Source: DATLBA01 sp035527275 (GTDB lineage: Bacteria; Planctomycetota; Phycisphaerae; FEN-1346). Taken from it: 18,342 nt of DNA. Under the pieces are notes generated by a model that saw nothing but the letters and a program-made list of their open reading frames with translations, was not told the DNA's origin and did not search any database. Both the position numbers and the translations under genes were made by a program. The DNA lies in contig DATLBA010000046.1 of NCBI GenBank assembly GCA_035527275.1, positions 1-18,342 on the forward strand, written 5' to 3'. Shown one piece after another: positions 1 through 7,704 of the stretch (its first letter is position 1; every line of letters begins with the position of its first letter).

Positions 1-17
1 GCCTTGAACCCAACTTA

Positions 18-44
18 CCTTTGCGTCCTTTGCGCCCTTTGCGG
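18..44. repeat. three tandem 9-bp units upstream of queE
   Basis: Three consecutive 9-bp units of the form CCTTTGCGN (last base T, C, G) end 14 bp before the queE start. The T-rich coding-strand look differs from the GC-rich surroundings. The word TTTGCGGTT recurs at about 11936-11944, upstream of the Argonaute operon, so this may belong to a dispersed gene-upstream repeat class. Function unknown. Confidence 0.6.
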
Positions 45-58
45 TTAGAAAAACGGCC

Positions 59-688
59 ATGCGCGTATTCGAGATATTCGCAAGCATCCAGGGCGAGACG
101 ACGCGCGTCGGGTTGCCGATGGCGTTTGTCCGCGTCGCCGGTTGCGACCTCGCGTGCTCGTATTGCGACACGCCCGACGCCCGCCCCTCCGATGCCGGGC
201 GTGACATGACCGTTGCGGAGGTCCTCGCCCGCCTGGACGAAACGGGCCTGCCCTGGTGCATGATTACCGGCGGCGAGCCGCTCCTCCAGGCCGAGGACGT
301 TAACGCCCTTGTCGTCGCGTGGGTCTGCCGGGGGCACGAAGTGATGGTCGAAACGTCGGGCGCCCATCCGATTGACCTTGTGGACGCGCGCGCCCGGCGG
401 ATCGTGGACGTGAAGACGCCCGGCTCCGGCATGGCCGACCGCATGGACTGGCGGAACCTGGAGCGCCTGACACCGCGCGATGAGGTGAAGTTCGTCCTCA
501 CGGGCCGGCCGGACTATGATTGGGCGAAAGAGGTGGTCGAGTCGCACGGCCTTCTTGCGAAGTGTCCCGTTCTGTTCGGGGCCGCCCGGCCCTGCCTGGA
601 CCCGAAGGCGCTGGCCCAATGGATAGTCGAAGACGCCCTCCCCGTCCGGCTCAACCTTCAGATTCACAAGGTGCTCGGGTTGCCGTAG
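59..688 (+). CDS. queE: 7-carboxy-7-deazaguanine synthase (QueE)
   Basis: Radical SAM enzyme that converts 6-carboxy-tetrahydropterin to 7-carboxy-7-deazaguanine, on the way to preQ0 and queuosine. Visible signs: an N-terminal EIFASIQGE segment typical of QueE; the cluster-binding cysteines C29, C33 and C36 in the CX3CX2C spacing; the SAM-contact motif TGGEP at residues 70-74; then VETSG near residue 97 and DVKTPGSGM further on. The 209-aa length suits the family. The ATG at 59 is the first start giving the complete N-terminal motif; the Shine-Dalgarno is weak. No other queuosine gene lies in the window; ppdK downstream has its own promoter and is unrelated. QueE is the clear call because the CX3CX2C signature and short insert-poor fold separate it from the larger radical SAM families. 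Confidence 0.93.
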   Translation: MRVFEIFASIQGETTRVGLPMAFVRVAGCDLACSYCDTPDARPSDAGRDMTVAEVLARLDETGLPWCMITGGEPLLQAEDVNALVVAWVCRGHEVMVETSGAHPIDLVDARARRIVDVKTPGSGMADRMDWRNLERLTPRDEVKFVLTGRPDYDWAKEVVESHGLLAKCPVLFGAARPCLDPKALAQWIVEDALPVRLNLQIHKVLGLP

Positions 689-720
689 GCCGGCGCGCGG
701 CGCCCGAAAGCGGAAAAGGG

Positions 721-750
721 TTGACGCCGGCCGCCCAAGGTGCTAAGAAT
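721..750 (+). promoter_or_regulatory. candidate promoter for ppdK
   Basis: TTGACG at 721-726 is followed, after 17 bp, by an extended -10 (TGC then TAAGAA, 741-749; the 18-bp alternative AAGAAT is also possible). It lies in the short gap after queE and predicts a leader of about 100 nt before the ppdK ATG. Assigned by pattern only. Confidence 0.5.
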
Positions 751-766
751 ACCAGCCACCTCTGAG

Positions 767-792
767 TGGCGCGCCCATAGAAAGGCGCGCCA
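767..792 (+). promoter_or_regulatory. perfect hairpin in the ppdK leader
   Basis: TGGCGCGCC (767-775) and GGCGCGCCA (784-792) form a perfect 9-bp stem around an 8-nt loop CATAGAAA. It would sit near the 5' end of the ppdK transcript. No T-tract follows, so it is not an obvious terminator; it could stabilise the 5' end or bind a regulator. Confidence 0.5.
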
Positions 793-857
793 TTTGGTTA
801 GAGGGGGCGTGCAGAAGCGGAAAAACGGTCGCACAGACAGAAAAAGGGAGAAGCGCG

Positions 858-3641
858 ATGGCGAAGGCGAGGAAGTACGTCTATTTCTTCGGCGACGGCA
901 AGGCGGACGGCCGAGCCGACATGAAGGAACTCCTCGGCGGCAAAGGGGCCAATCTGGCCGAAATGACCAATCTCGGCATCCCCGTCCCGGCCGGGTTCAC
1001 CATCACCACCGAGGTCTGCACCCACTATTACAAGCACGGCCGGCGGTACCCCAAGGAACTGGAGGGCCAGGTGGACAAGGCCCTCGCGCGCGTCGAGAAG
1101 GTCATGGGCGCGCGGTTCGGCGACGTGGAAAATCCCCTGCTCCTTTCGTGCCGCTCGGGCGCCCGCGCCTCGATGCCCGGCATGATGGAGACGGTGCTGA
1201 ACATCGGCCTGACGACCGCGACGATCCCCGGCCTGGTCCGTCTGGCGAAGAACCCCCGCTTCGTGTGGGACGCCTACCGTCGCCTCATCACCATGTACAC
1301 CGACGTGGTCATGGAGAAGGCGGCCGGCATCGAACCCGCCGAGGGCAAGGGCATCCGCCATCAACTCGAACACGAAATGGAGAAGATGAAAGGGCGCGTC
1401 GGGGCGAAGAACGACACCGACCTGACGGCTGAACACCTGAAAGAACTGACCGCGACCTACAAAAAGAAAGTGCAGGAAGTCCTCGGCAAGGCGTTCCCCG
1501 ACGACCCGCGGGAACAACTCTGGGGCGCGATCGGCGCTGTGTTCCAGTCGTGGAACGGCAAGCGCGCGGTCAGTTATCGCCGCATCGAGGCCATCCCCGA
1601 CGCGTGGGGCACCGCCATCAACGTCCAAGCCATGGTCTTCGGCAACATGGGCAATAACTCCGCGACCGGCGTGGCCTTCACGCGGAACCCCGCCACCGGC
1701 GAAAACAAGTTTTTCGGCGAATGGCTTCCCAACGCCCAGGGCGAGGACGTCGTCGCCGGCATCCGCACGCCCAATCCGCTGAACGAGGACACGCGGTCGG
1801 AGCACTCGGCCGGACTCCAGAGCCTCCAGAACGCCATGCCGAAGGTTTATCGCGAACTCGTGGCCATCCGCAATAAACTCGAGCGCCACTATCGCGACAT
1901 GCAGGACATCGAGTTCACGATCCAGGACGGTCGGCTCTGGATGCTTCAGACGCGGACCGGGAAGCGCAACGGCCCGGCCGCCCTTCGCATGGCCGTGGAA
2001 ATGATGCGCGAGCGCCTCATCACGAAAGCAATCGGCGTCACGCGCGTCACGCCCGCCCAACTCGACGAACTCCTGCATCCCATCCTCGACCCCCGGGCGG
2101 AACGCGAAGCCGCCGTTCTCGCCAAGGGCCTGCCCGCGGGGCCGGGCGGCGCCGCCGGACGCATCGTCTTCACGGCCGCCGACGCCGTCGCATGGGCCGA
2201 ACGAGGCGAGGTCGTCATCCTCTGCCGCGAGGAAACCAACCCCGAGGACGTGGAAGGCATGCGGGCCGCCAAGGCGATTCTGACGGCCCGCGGCGGCATG
2301 ACGAGCCACGCCGCCCTCGTCGCCCGCGGATGGGGCAAGTGCTGCATCGTCGGCGCCGGCACCCTGAAAATTCACGCCGGCGCCAAGACCATCTCCGCCG
2401 ACGCCTCGGTCCTCCGCGAGGGCGATTGGATTTCGCTGAACGGCACCAAGGGCGTTGTTTACGCCGGCAAACTGCCGACCGTGGATCCCGACCCCGAGAA
2501 TCCGCGACTGGTCGAGTTTCTCAAGGTCTGCGACCAAGTCCGCCAACTCGGCGTCCGCGCCAATGCCGACACGCCCGAGGACGCCCGCGTGGCCCGCACC
2601 TTCGGGGCCGAAGGCATCGGCCTGGTGCGCACCGAACACATGTTTTACGGCGAAGGGGCCGAGGCGCCCCTCTTCAAACTCCGCAAGATGATCCTCGCCG
2701 GCAACGAGGCCGAGCGCCGCGCCGCCCTCGACGAACTCTTCCCGCACGTCAAGGCGGACCTGAAGGGGACGTTGAAGGCGATGGCCCCCTACCCCGTGAC
2801 GATTCGCCTCCTGGACCCCCCGCTCCACGAGTTTGTGCCGCGCGACGAAGGCGTCCAGCGGGAACTCGCCGAGAGCCTCGGCATCGACGTCGCCGAGATC
2901 CGCAAACGCGGCGAAGCGCTGCACGAAACCAACCCGATGATGGGCCACCGCGGCGTGCGGCTGGGAATCACCTACCCCGAGGTCACCGAGATGCAGGTCC
3001 GGGCCATTCTCGAGGGCACAGCCGAACTCCACAAGGAAGGTGTCAAGGCCCGTCCGGAAATCATGATCCCCGTCACGTGCGCCGTCACCGAAATCCGCGA
3101 CCAGGCCGCCATCATCGCACGCGTCAAGGCCGAGGTCGCCGGCAAGTTCGGTCTGAAGAGACTCGATTTCCTCGTGGGCACGATGATCGAGATTCCGCGC
3201 GCGGCCCTGACGGCCGGCGAAATGGCCGAGGCCGCCGAGTTCTTCTCCTTCGGCACCAACGACCTGACGCAAATGACCTTCGGCTTCTCGCGCGACGACA
3301 TCGGCGCCTTCATGCCCGATTACCTCAAGAAGGAAATTCTGCCGGCCGACCCGTTCCAGACGATCGACCAGGAGGGCATCGGGGAACTCATCCGCATCGG
3401 CATCGAGCGCGGGCGCGCGACGAGGCCGAAACTGAAAATCGGCATCTGCGGCGAGCACGGCGGCGACCCCGCGTCCATCCACTTCTGCCACAAGGCCGGC
3501 ATGGACTATGTCTCCTGCTCGCCGTTCCGCGTGCCGATCGCGCGCCTCGCCGCCGCCCAGGTGGCCGTCGCCGAGGCCGCCAAGAAGGCTGGTGGGAAGA
3601 AGCCCAGGAAGACCAGGAAGGTGGCCGCGAAGAAACGCTAG
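858..3641 (+). CDS. ppdK: pyruvate, phosphate dikinase
   Basis: Interconverts pyruvate + ATP + Pi and phosphoenolpyruvate + AMP + PPi in the cytosol, linking glycolysis and gluconeogenesis. The 927-aa protein has the whole family layout. The N-terminal ATP-grasp part opens with LLGGKGANLAEM (about residues 25-36). The central swivelling domain carries the phospho-histidine motif GGMTSHAALVARGWGK, His484. The C-terminal PEP/pyruvate barrel ends with CGEHGGDP and the catalytic-cysteine motif YVSCSPFRVP, Cys887, followed by ARLAAAQ. ATG 858 is preceded by AGGGAG. The last about 20 residues (AKKAGGKKPRKTRKVAAKKR) are a Lys/Arg-rich tail beyond the usual end of the barrel. It appears monocistronic: its own promoter lies upstream and a strong terminator directly downstream. 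A long open frame runs antisense to the whole gene but is a GC-bias artefact. Confidence 0.97.
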   Translation: MAKARKYVYFFGDGKADGRADMKELLGGKGANLAEMTNLGIPVPAGFTITTEVCTHYYKHGRRYPKELEGQVDKALARVEKVMGARFGDVENPLLLSCRSGARASMPGMMETVLNIGLTTATIPGLVRLAKNPRFVWDAYRRLITMYTDVVMEKAAGIEPAEGKGIRHQLEHEMEKMKGRVGAKNDTDLTAEHLKELTATYKKKVQEVLGKAFPDDPREQLWGAIGAVFQSWNGKRAVSYRRIEAIPDAWGTAINVQAMVFGNMGNNSATGVAFTRNPATGENKFFGEWLPNAQGEDVVAGIRTPNPLNEDTRSEHSAGLQSLQNAMPKVYRELVAIRNKLERHYRDMQDIEFTIQDGRLWMLQTRTGKRNGPAALRMAVEMMRERLITKAIGVTRVTPAQLDELLHPILDPRAEREAAVLAKGLPAGPGGAAGRIVFTAADAVAWAERGEVVILCREETNPEDVEGMRAAKAILTARGGMTSHAALVARGWGKCCIVGAGTLKIHAGAKTISADASVLREGDWISLNGTKGVVYAGKLPTVDPDPENPRLVEFLKVCDQVRQLGVRANADTPEDARVARTFGAEGIGLVRTEHMFYGEGAEAPLFKLRKMILAGNEAERRAALDELFPHVKADLKGTLKAMAPYPVTIRLLDPPLHEFVPRDEGVQRELAESLGIDVAEIRKRGEALHETNPMMGHRGVRLGITYPEVTEMQVRAILEGTAELHKEGVKARPEIMIPVTCAVTEIRDQAAIIARVKAEVAGKFGLKRLDFLVGTMIEIPRAALTAGEMAEAAEFFSFGTNDLTQMTFGFSRDDIGAFMPDYLKKEILPADPFQTIDQEGIGELIRIGIERGRATRPKLKIGICGEHGGDPASIHFCHKAGMDYVSCSPFRVPIARLAAAQVAVAEAAKKAGGKKPRKTRKVAAKKR

Positions 3642-3663
3642 ACCTCGCCGCGAGACGAACACG

Positions 3664-3704
3664 ACCGGCCGTCCGCCTTGAGCGGGCGGCCGGTTTCTTT
3701 TCTT
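3664..3704 (+). terminator. rho-independent terminator after ppdK
   Basis: A 13-bp stem (3664-3676 with 3682-3694, one G-U pair) closes a 5-nt loop and is followed by TTTCTTTTCTT. It starts 22 nt after the ppdK stop codon. Confidence 0.85.
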
Positions 3705-3747
3705 CCAGACTGTCAGGCAGACCCTCGCCTCGGCACAGCCAATCGCG

Positions 3748-3753
3748 TAGAAT
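3748..3753 (+). promoter_or_regulatory. possible -10 box for the DUF4126 gene
   Basis: TAGAAT lies 38 bp before the ATG at 3792 and downstream of the ppdK terminator, so an independent promoter is expected here. No convincing -35 is visible. Confidence 0.3.
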
Positions 3754-3791
3754 GAATGTCCGACACAAACCTTCGGCATGGGAGGAAAACC

Positions 3792-4373
3792 ATGAACGCC
3801 TTTGAAGCCGTTCTGGCCGTGATGGCGGGCATCGGGTTGAGCGCGGCCTGCGGGTTCCGCGTGTTCGTCCCATTGCTGGTCATGAGCGTGGCCGCCCACT
3901 CGGGCCATCTGGAACTCGCCGAGGGTTTCGCCTGGATCGGGTCGCTGCCGGCGCTGATTGCCTTTTCGATCGCCACGGCCCTGGAGATCGCCGCCTACTA
4001 CGTGCCCTGGCTGGATAACCTTCTCGACACGATTGCGACGCCGGCCGCTGCCGTAGCCGGAATCATCGTCACGGCCGCGTGCATCACCGACATGAGCCCC
4101 TTCCTGCGGTGGACGCTGGCTGTGATGGCCGGCGGCGGGGTGGCGCTTACGGTCCAGGCCCTGACGGTGACGACGCGCGGCACCTCGACGATGAAGACGG
4201 CCGGGGCCGCCAATCCACTCGTTTCGACGGCCGAGGCGATCGGCTCCGTGGGGGTGTCGCTTTTGGCCATCCTGGTTCCTGTTCTGGTGGGCGTGGTTCT
4301 GCTGGTGCTGGCGGCGGTGGTGGTGCGAAGGCTGTTCTTGCGCCGCCGACCCGCTGCCGTCGTGGCCGGATAG
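3792..4373 (+). CDS. DUF4126 family integral membrane protein
   Basis: A 193-aa hydrophobic protein. The opening (ALAVMAGIGLSAACGFRVFVPLL-like stretch, residues 6-30) with its small-residue helix followed by GFRVFVPLL is what I associate with the DUF4126 family; function unknown. About five or six membrane helices can be seen, the last (about residues 155-180) being rich in Val and Leu and followed by a basic tail RRLFLRRR, suggesting a cytoplasmic C-terminus. The conserved-looking TTRGTSTMKTAGAANP segment precedes the last helices. I chose ATG 3792 over an in-frame ATG 36 nt earlier because GGAGG sits 7 nt before it. It converges with the methyltransferase gene on the other strand, 43 bp away, so no operon partner is evident. 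Confidence 0.75.
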   Translation: MNAFEAVLAVMAGIGLSAACGFRVFVPLLVMSVAAHSGHLELAEGFAWIGSLPALIAFSIATALEIAAYYVPWLDNLLDTIATPAAAVAGIIVTAACITDMSPFLRWTLAVMAGGGVALTVQALTVTTRGTSTMKTAGAANPLVSTAEAIGSVGVSLLAILVPVLVGVVLLVLAAVVVRRLFLRRRPAAVVAG

Positions 4374-4416
4374 GATCCGGCTGACGAGCCAAAGAAGGCG
4401 TCAAGCCTGCGAAACT

Positions 4417-5085
4417 TCACACCTTCCCGACGTGGATCGTCAGGTCGCGCCAATGCTGAATCCGCCGGAAGCCTCGCTTCCCGAAGAGCGTCCCGCCGAC
4501 GGCCGCGCGGAGCCGATCCCAGAGCGGCGGGCGCTCGGTCCACCTCACAAGCGTCTCCGAGCGCCACCGCGCGGTTAGTTCCTCGAGGTTCTCCGGCGAC
4601 GACTTGAGGCCGAGCGCGAACACGAGCCGCGGCGTCTTCGGATGCCCTTGCCGGCCGACGAGAACGCTCTCGAAACCGTCGAACAAGCGCTCGAGCGCGC
4701 GGGGCGTAAAGCGCCAGTAGTCCTCGGGGTAGGCGTGGATGTGGAACTCAAAGAGCGTGACGACGAGGGCCAATCCGCCCGACGCCGTCACGCGCCGGAT
4801 TTCCTCGGCGCCGCGTCGGAAGTCCCAGGCATGCTCGAACACGTTCAGACAGAGAACGGTCCCCGCCCACCCGTCGGGCAGCGAAAGCGACTCGAGCCGT
4901 TCCACCCGGTCCACGCCGGGGCCCGCCTGCATGTCGCAGCCGACGTACTCCTTCCCCGGAAAGAGGGGGCGAAGGTCGCCCGCCGCCTCGCCCTGGACCT
5001 GGAGCGAGCCGATTTCGAGGACCGGCCCCGGCGGATCGAACACCGCCTTCGCCGACTCCACCAGCGCGCGCGTCAGTGCGTCCAT
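4417..5085 (-). CDS. class I SAM-dependent methyltransferase
   Basis: A 222-aa protein with a Rossmann-type methyltransferase core: motif I PVLEIGS (residues 21-27), an acidic strand end around YVGCDMQAGPGVD (about 47-59), and LCLNVFEHAWDFRRGAEEIRRV (about 78-99), which looks like motif IV and its following helix. The YPEDYWRFTP stretch (about residues 118-127) is typical of methyltransferases near cell-envelope sugar or lipid clusters, but no such cluster is present here, so the substrate is unknown. The start ATG has GGAG 8-9 nt upstream on the minus strand. The HepT gene starts from a separate unit upstream on the same strand, with 42 bp between them, so read-through co-transcription is possible. 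Confidence 0.8.
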   Translation of the reverse strand: MDALTRALVESAKAVFDPPGPVLEIGSLQVQGEAAGDLRPLFPGKEYVGCDMQAGPGVDRVERLESLSLPDGWAGTVLCLNVFEHAWDFRRGAEEIRRVTASGGLALVVTLFEFHIHAYPEDYWRFTPRALERLFDGFESVLVGRQGHPKTPRLVFALGLKSSPENLEELTARWRSETLVRWTERPPLWDRLRAAVGGTLFGKRGFRRIQHWRDLTIHVGKV

Positions 5086-5127
5086 GCGTTGGCTCCGAAA
5101 ACAAGATGGGTCACCCCTTAGGCGCGG

Positions 5128-5457
5128 TCAGGACTTCAGGAGTTCATCCACGGCCTTGCGGAGCGCGGGCAGATGGGTCTCGATCACGCCCCACACTCGC
5201 TTGAGATTCACGCCCATGTAGTGGTGAATCAGAAAATCGCGAAATCGGGCGACGTCGCTCCAGGGGATTTCGGGGTGTTCTTCCTTTGCCTTGTCGCTAA
5301 GTTGTTTGGACGCTTCCCCGATGATCTCAAAGTTGCGGATGACGCCGTCCTGAATCAGCGAATCCCGCATGAACTCGTTGTGCCCACCCGCGGTATAGGC
5401 ATAAATCTTCGCTACGGCGTCGCGGATATGTTCCAGGTAAAGGCGGTCGTCCTTCAC
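5128..5457 (-). CDS. hepT: HepT-like HEPN toxin (DUF86)
   Basis: A 109-aa HEPN-domain protein, the RNase toxin of a type VII toxin-antitoxin pair. The catalytic RX4HXY motif is seen as RDFLIHHY (R73, H78, Y80), within the family segment IPWSDVARFRDFLIHHYMGVN. Upstream, IRNFEIIGEASKQLS (about 40-54) is the other conserved helix. The likely start is a GTG at 5457 that overlaps the stop of the mntA partner by 4 nt (GTGA), with GGAGGGAG upstream; a longer open frame exists but would run deep into mntA and lacks family similarity. In characterised pairs MntA adenylylates the Tyr of this motif to silence the RNase. Both motif residues are intact here, so the toxin is probably functional. Confidence 0.9.
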   Translation of the reverse strand: MKDDRLYLEHIRDAVAKIYAYTAGGHNEFMRDSLIQDGVIRNFEIIGEASKQLSDKAKEEHPEIPWSDVARFRDFLIHHYMGVNLKRVWGVIETHLPALRKAVDELLKS

Positions 5458-5744
5458 AGGGGCACTCCCTCCGCAAGCACGCGAGCGCGGATGGCGTGGT
5501 GCAAGTCGTCCTCGGTCACCACGTCCACACGGCACCCCATGAGACCCTCCAGTTCACGAATGAGTGCGATGTGGTCAAGGAGCGACCGGTCGAGGTCCAG
5601 GCGGACCAGGAAGTCCACGTCGCTGTTCTTGCCCGCCTCGCCCCGGACCACGGACCCAAAGACGCGCACATGGTGCGCTCCGTGCCTGGCGGCAACGCGG
5701 AGAATCTCCTCTCGCCGACTCAGAATATCGCCCAAGGCTACCAT
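5454..5744 (-). CDS. mntA: MntA-like minimal nucleotidyltransferase antitoxin
   Basis: A 96-aa minimal nucleotidyltransferase, the antitoxin that AMPylates HepT. Seen: the motif GSVVRGEAGKNSDVDFLV with G30-S31 and the metal-binding D42 and D44, and a third Asp at D74 (CRVDVVTED). I chose the ATG at 5744 because GGGAG lies 6 nt upstream; an in-frame ATG at 5792 would add 16 residues with no family likeness. Stop and hepT start overlap (GTGA), which implies translational coupling with antitoxin made first. The pair sits between a methyltransferase gene and the metal transporter operon, a typical solitary TA insertion. Confidence 0.9.
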   Translation of the reverse strand: MVALGDILSRREEILRVAARHGAHHVRVFGSVVRGEAGKNSDVDFLVRLDLDRSLLDHIALIRELEGLMGCRVDVVTEDDLHHAIRARVLAEGVPL

Positions 5745-5840
5745 TGCAGACTCCCGGTCTTGACTTGCTCCTAATTTTATCGGCCGGTTCACCCTCTGTC
5801 CATCACTTGCCCAGACGCAAAAATATGAGTCCCCGGCGGC

Positions 5841-6575
5841 TCATGCGCCCTCGGCGACGCTCAACGGCAGTTCCAGGCCGTGCGACTCCAAAAGCTTCGC
5901 GTCGCGCAACATATCCGCAGCGGGTCCGTCGGCCGCGACCTGGCCGCGGTCGAGCAGAATGGCTCGCCCGCACACGTCCAGGATGAGGTCCAGGTCGTGC
6001 CCGACCACGAGCATCGTGGTGGTGAGGTTCTGAAGGAGGGCGATGAGCCGCCGACGCGCGCGAGGGTCGAGACCCGCGGTCGGCTCGTCGAGGGCGAGGA
6101 TTTGCGGCCTCATCGCAAGCACGGTCGCCAGGGCCGCACGCTGTTTCTCGCCCTGCGACAGGTGGTACGGCGACCGGTCGTCGAAGCCCGCCAGGCCGAC
6201 GGCCTCGAGCGACTCCGCCGTCCGGGCCCGCACCTCATCCGGCGCAAGGCCCATCGTCAGCGGTCCGAACGCGACGTCCTCGCCGACGCGCGGCATGAAG
6301 AGTTGGTCGTCGGGGTCCTGAAAGACGATGCCGAGGTGGCGGCGCACGTCGCGGGCCGTCGAGCGGTTGAGCGTGTGGCCGGCCACGCGGATGCGACCCT
6401 CGGCCGGGAGGAAGCCGGCTATCGCCAGCAGAAGCGTGCTTTTGCCGGCGCCGTTCGGTCCCACGAGGCCGACGCGCTCGCCGGCCGCCACCGAGAACGT
6501 CACGCCGCGGAGCACCTCCGCCCCCGCGTGGTAGCGGTACCGAACGTCGACGAGTTCGAGGCTCGGCTCAGCCAT
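5841..6575 (-). CDS. cbiO: ECF-type Ni/Co transporter ATPase (CbiO/NikO)
   Basis: ATP-binding subunit that energises metal import with the CbiQ membrane partner. All ABC motifs are present in its 244 aa: Walker A GPNGAGKST (39-47), Q-loop in FQDPDDQLF (Q86), signature LSQGE (139-143), Walker B ILALDE (159-164), D-loop, and switch His193. FQDPDDQLF is characteristic of the ECF/CbiO branch. Its ATG overlaps the end of cbiQ by 8 nt, so the two are translationally coupled. It is the last gene of the nikR-linked transport operon. The metal cannot be told from this subunit. Confidence 0.95.
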   Translation of the reverse strand: MAEPSLELVDVRYRYHAGAEVLRGVTFSVAAGERVGLVGPNGAGKSTLLLAIAGFLPAEGRIRVAGHTLNRSTARDVRRHLGIVFQDPDDQLFMPRVGEDVAFGPLTMGLAPDEVRARTAESLEAVGLAGFDDRSPYHLSQGEKQRAALATVLAMRPQILALDEPTAGLDPRARRRLIALLQNLTTTMLVVGHDLDLILDVCGRAILLDRGQVAADGPAADMLRDAKLLESHGLELPLSVAEGA

Positions 6576-7353
6576 AGGCCAATCGGTCCCAAATTAGTGT
6601 TCCCACCGCCAACGCCAGGGTGCCGGCCAAGAACAGCACGTCCTTGACGCTCATGCGTTGCGTCGGCGGCGCGGGGAGCCGGCCGTCGAATCCCCTGGAG
6701 GCCATCGCCCAGTAAATCCGTTCCGCCCGGTCGTAGGTCCGAAGGAACAAGACCCCGACCACGCCCGCATGGCTGCGGAAACGGAGCGACCACGGCCCGA
6801 GTCCGCCGTCGCGCGCCGCACGCGCCCGCCGCATACGCATCAACTCGTCCAGCAGCACCCAGAGGTAGCGATAGAGGAACGCCAACTGGATGACGAAGGC
6901 CCTCGGCACGCGAAGCCGCGCGAGACCCTCGAGGACCCCGTGAAAGGGCGTCGTGGCCAACAGCCCAAGCGTCGTCAAAGCGCAGAGCACGAACTTGCTC
7001 CCCAGGTGCGCCGCTCGCGCGAGTCCGACGTCGCTGACGCTCAGCACCCATGGCCCGACGTGAACGGCCCACAGGCGATGGCCCGGCTCGAAAAACGGGA
7101 AAAGGACCACGACTGCTAGGACAAACGGCGACACGATAAGCACTCGCTTCGCCGCGTACACCACAGGGATCCGTCCGATGGCGAAATAGCAGACCAGGGC
7201 CGCCGCAACGAGCGCAAATGGGAGCAGATGGTCCCGACGCACAAGAACGGTGGCAAGAATCAGCACCAGGGCCGCAAGCGTCTTGGCGACGGGATCGAGG
7301 CGGTGGACAGGTGTACGGCCGGCCGCGAAATGATCCAGCATCACGTGATGCAT
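6568..7353 (-). CDS. cbiQ: ECF-type Ni/Co transporter transmembrane subunit (CbiQ/NikQ)
   Basis: Energy-coupling transmembrane protein of the Ni/Co ECF transporter, 261 aa. It has about five or six hydrophobic segments (for example about residues 25-60, 70-90, 110-135 and 235-255). The cytoplasmic coupling helices carry the family marks LRVPRAFVIQLAFLYRY and a MRRARAARDGG stretch, and later AERIYWAMASRGFDG, whose ASRGF matches the ARG-type coupling motif contacted by the ATPase. It starts 27 nt after the PDGLE gene and overlaps cbiO by 8 nt. Expected role: couples ATP hydrolysis by CbiO to metal release from CbiM. Confidence 0.92.
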   Translation of the reverse strand: MHHVMLDHFAAGRTPVHRLDPVAKTLAALVLILATVLVRRDHLLPFALVAAALVCYFAIGRIPVVYAAKRVLIVSPFVLAVVVLFPFFEPGHRLWAVHVGPWVLSVSDVGLARAAHLGSKFVLCALTTLGLLATTPFHGVLEGLARLRVPRAFVIQLAFLYRYLWVLLDELMRMRRARAARDGGLGPWSLRFRSHAGVVGVLFLRTYDRAERIYWAMASRGFDGRLPAPPTQRMSVKDVLFLAGTLALAVGTLIWDRLAYG

Positions 7354-7380
7354 GCCTGCCCTCGCGCAATGTGGGCTCCG

Positions 7381-7704
7381 CTACACCTTCTCCGGATCTT
7401 GCCGTGACGGCCGCCGCTTCAGGATACGAGCCACTACCAGAAGCCCCCCCAGCACGAACAGGCTTCCGACCACCCCCGCCACCGCATTGCCCCAAAAACC
7501 TTCCCCAAGGCATTTGAGGCTGTATCCCTCGAACACGCTTGGCGGCGGCTCAACACCCGTATGCACGGGCTCGGCGGCGCCGAGGATTTCCTGCGTCTTC
7601 TCCAGCCCGTCGGGGTCCCCTGACGCGAAGTACGAAAGGACGCCCCCAATGACAACAACGACCAGGATTCCGACCAGGAGCGTGTTGCGGTTGTAGGGGC
7701 TCAT
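7381..7704 (-). CDS. PDGLE-domain protein, CbiN/NikN-like transporter subunit
   Basis: A 107-aa protein with two membrane helices (residues about 8-26 and about 73-93) and the eponymous PDGLE motif just after the first (SGDPDGLEKTQE, about 28-39). PDGLE proteins replace or resemble the small CbiN subunit that makes Ni/Co ECF transporters fully active, sitting with CbiM in the membrane. It overlaps cbiM by 4 nt (ATGA), so the two are translationally coupled. A Lys/Arg-rich C-terminal tail follows helix two. Often fused to CbiM in other genomes; here separate. Confidence 0.88.
   Translation of the reverse strand: MSPYNRNTLLVGILVVVVIGGVLSYFASGDPDGLEKTQEILGAAEPVHTGVEPPPSVFEGYSLKCLGEGFWGNAVAGVVGSLFVLGGLLVVARILKRRPSRQDPEKV

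Noticed and set aside
2192..3805. A 537-codon frame overlapping ppdK in another frame
   Set aside because: Arg/Pro-rich shadow translation produced by GC-rich third positions of ppdK.
798..3908. A 1036-codon open frame antisense to all of ppdK
   Set aside because: It is the complement of a high-GC gene with clear PPDK motifs; its translation is rich in Gly, Asp, Val, Arg and lacks any family motif.
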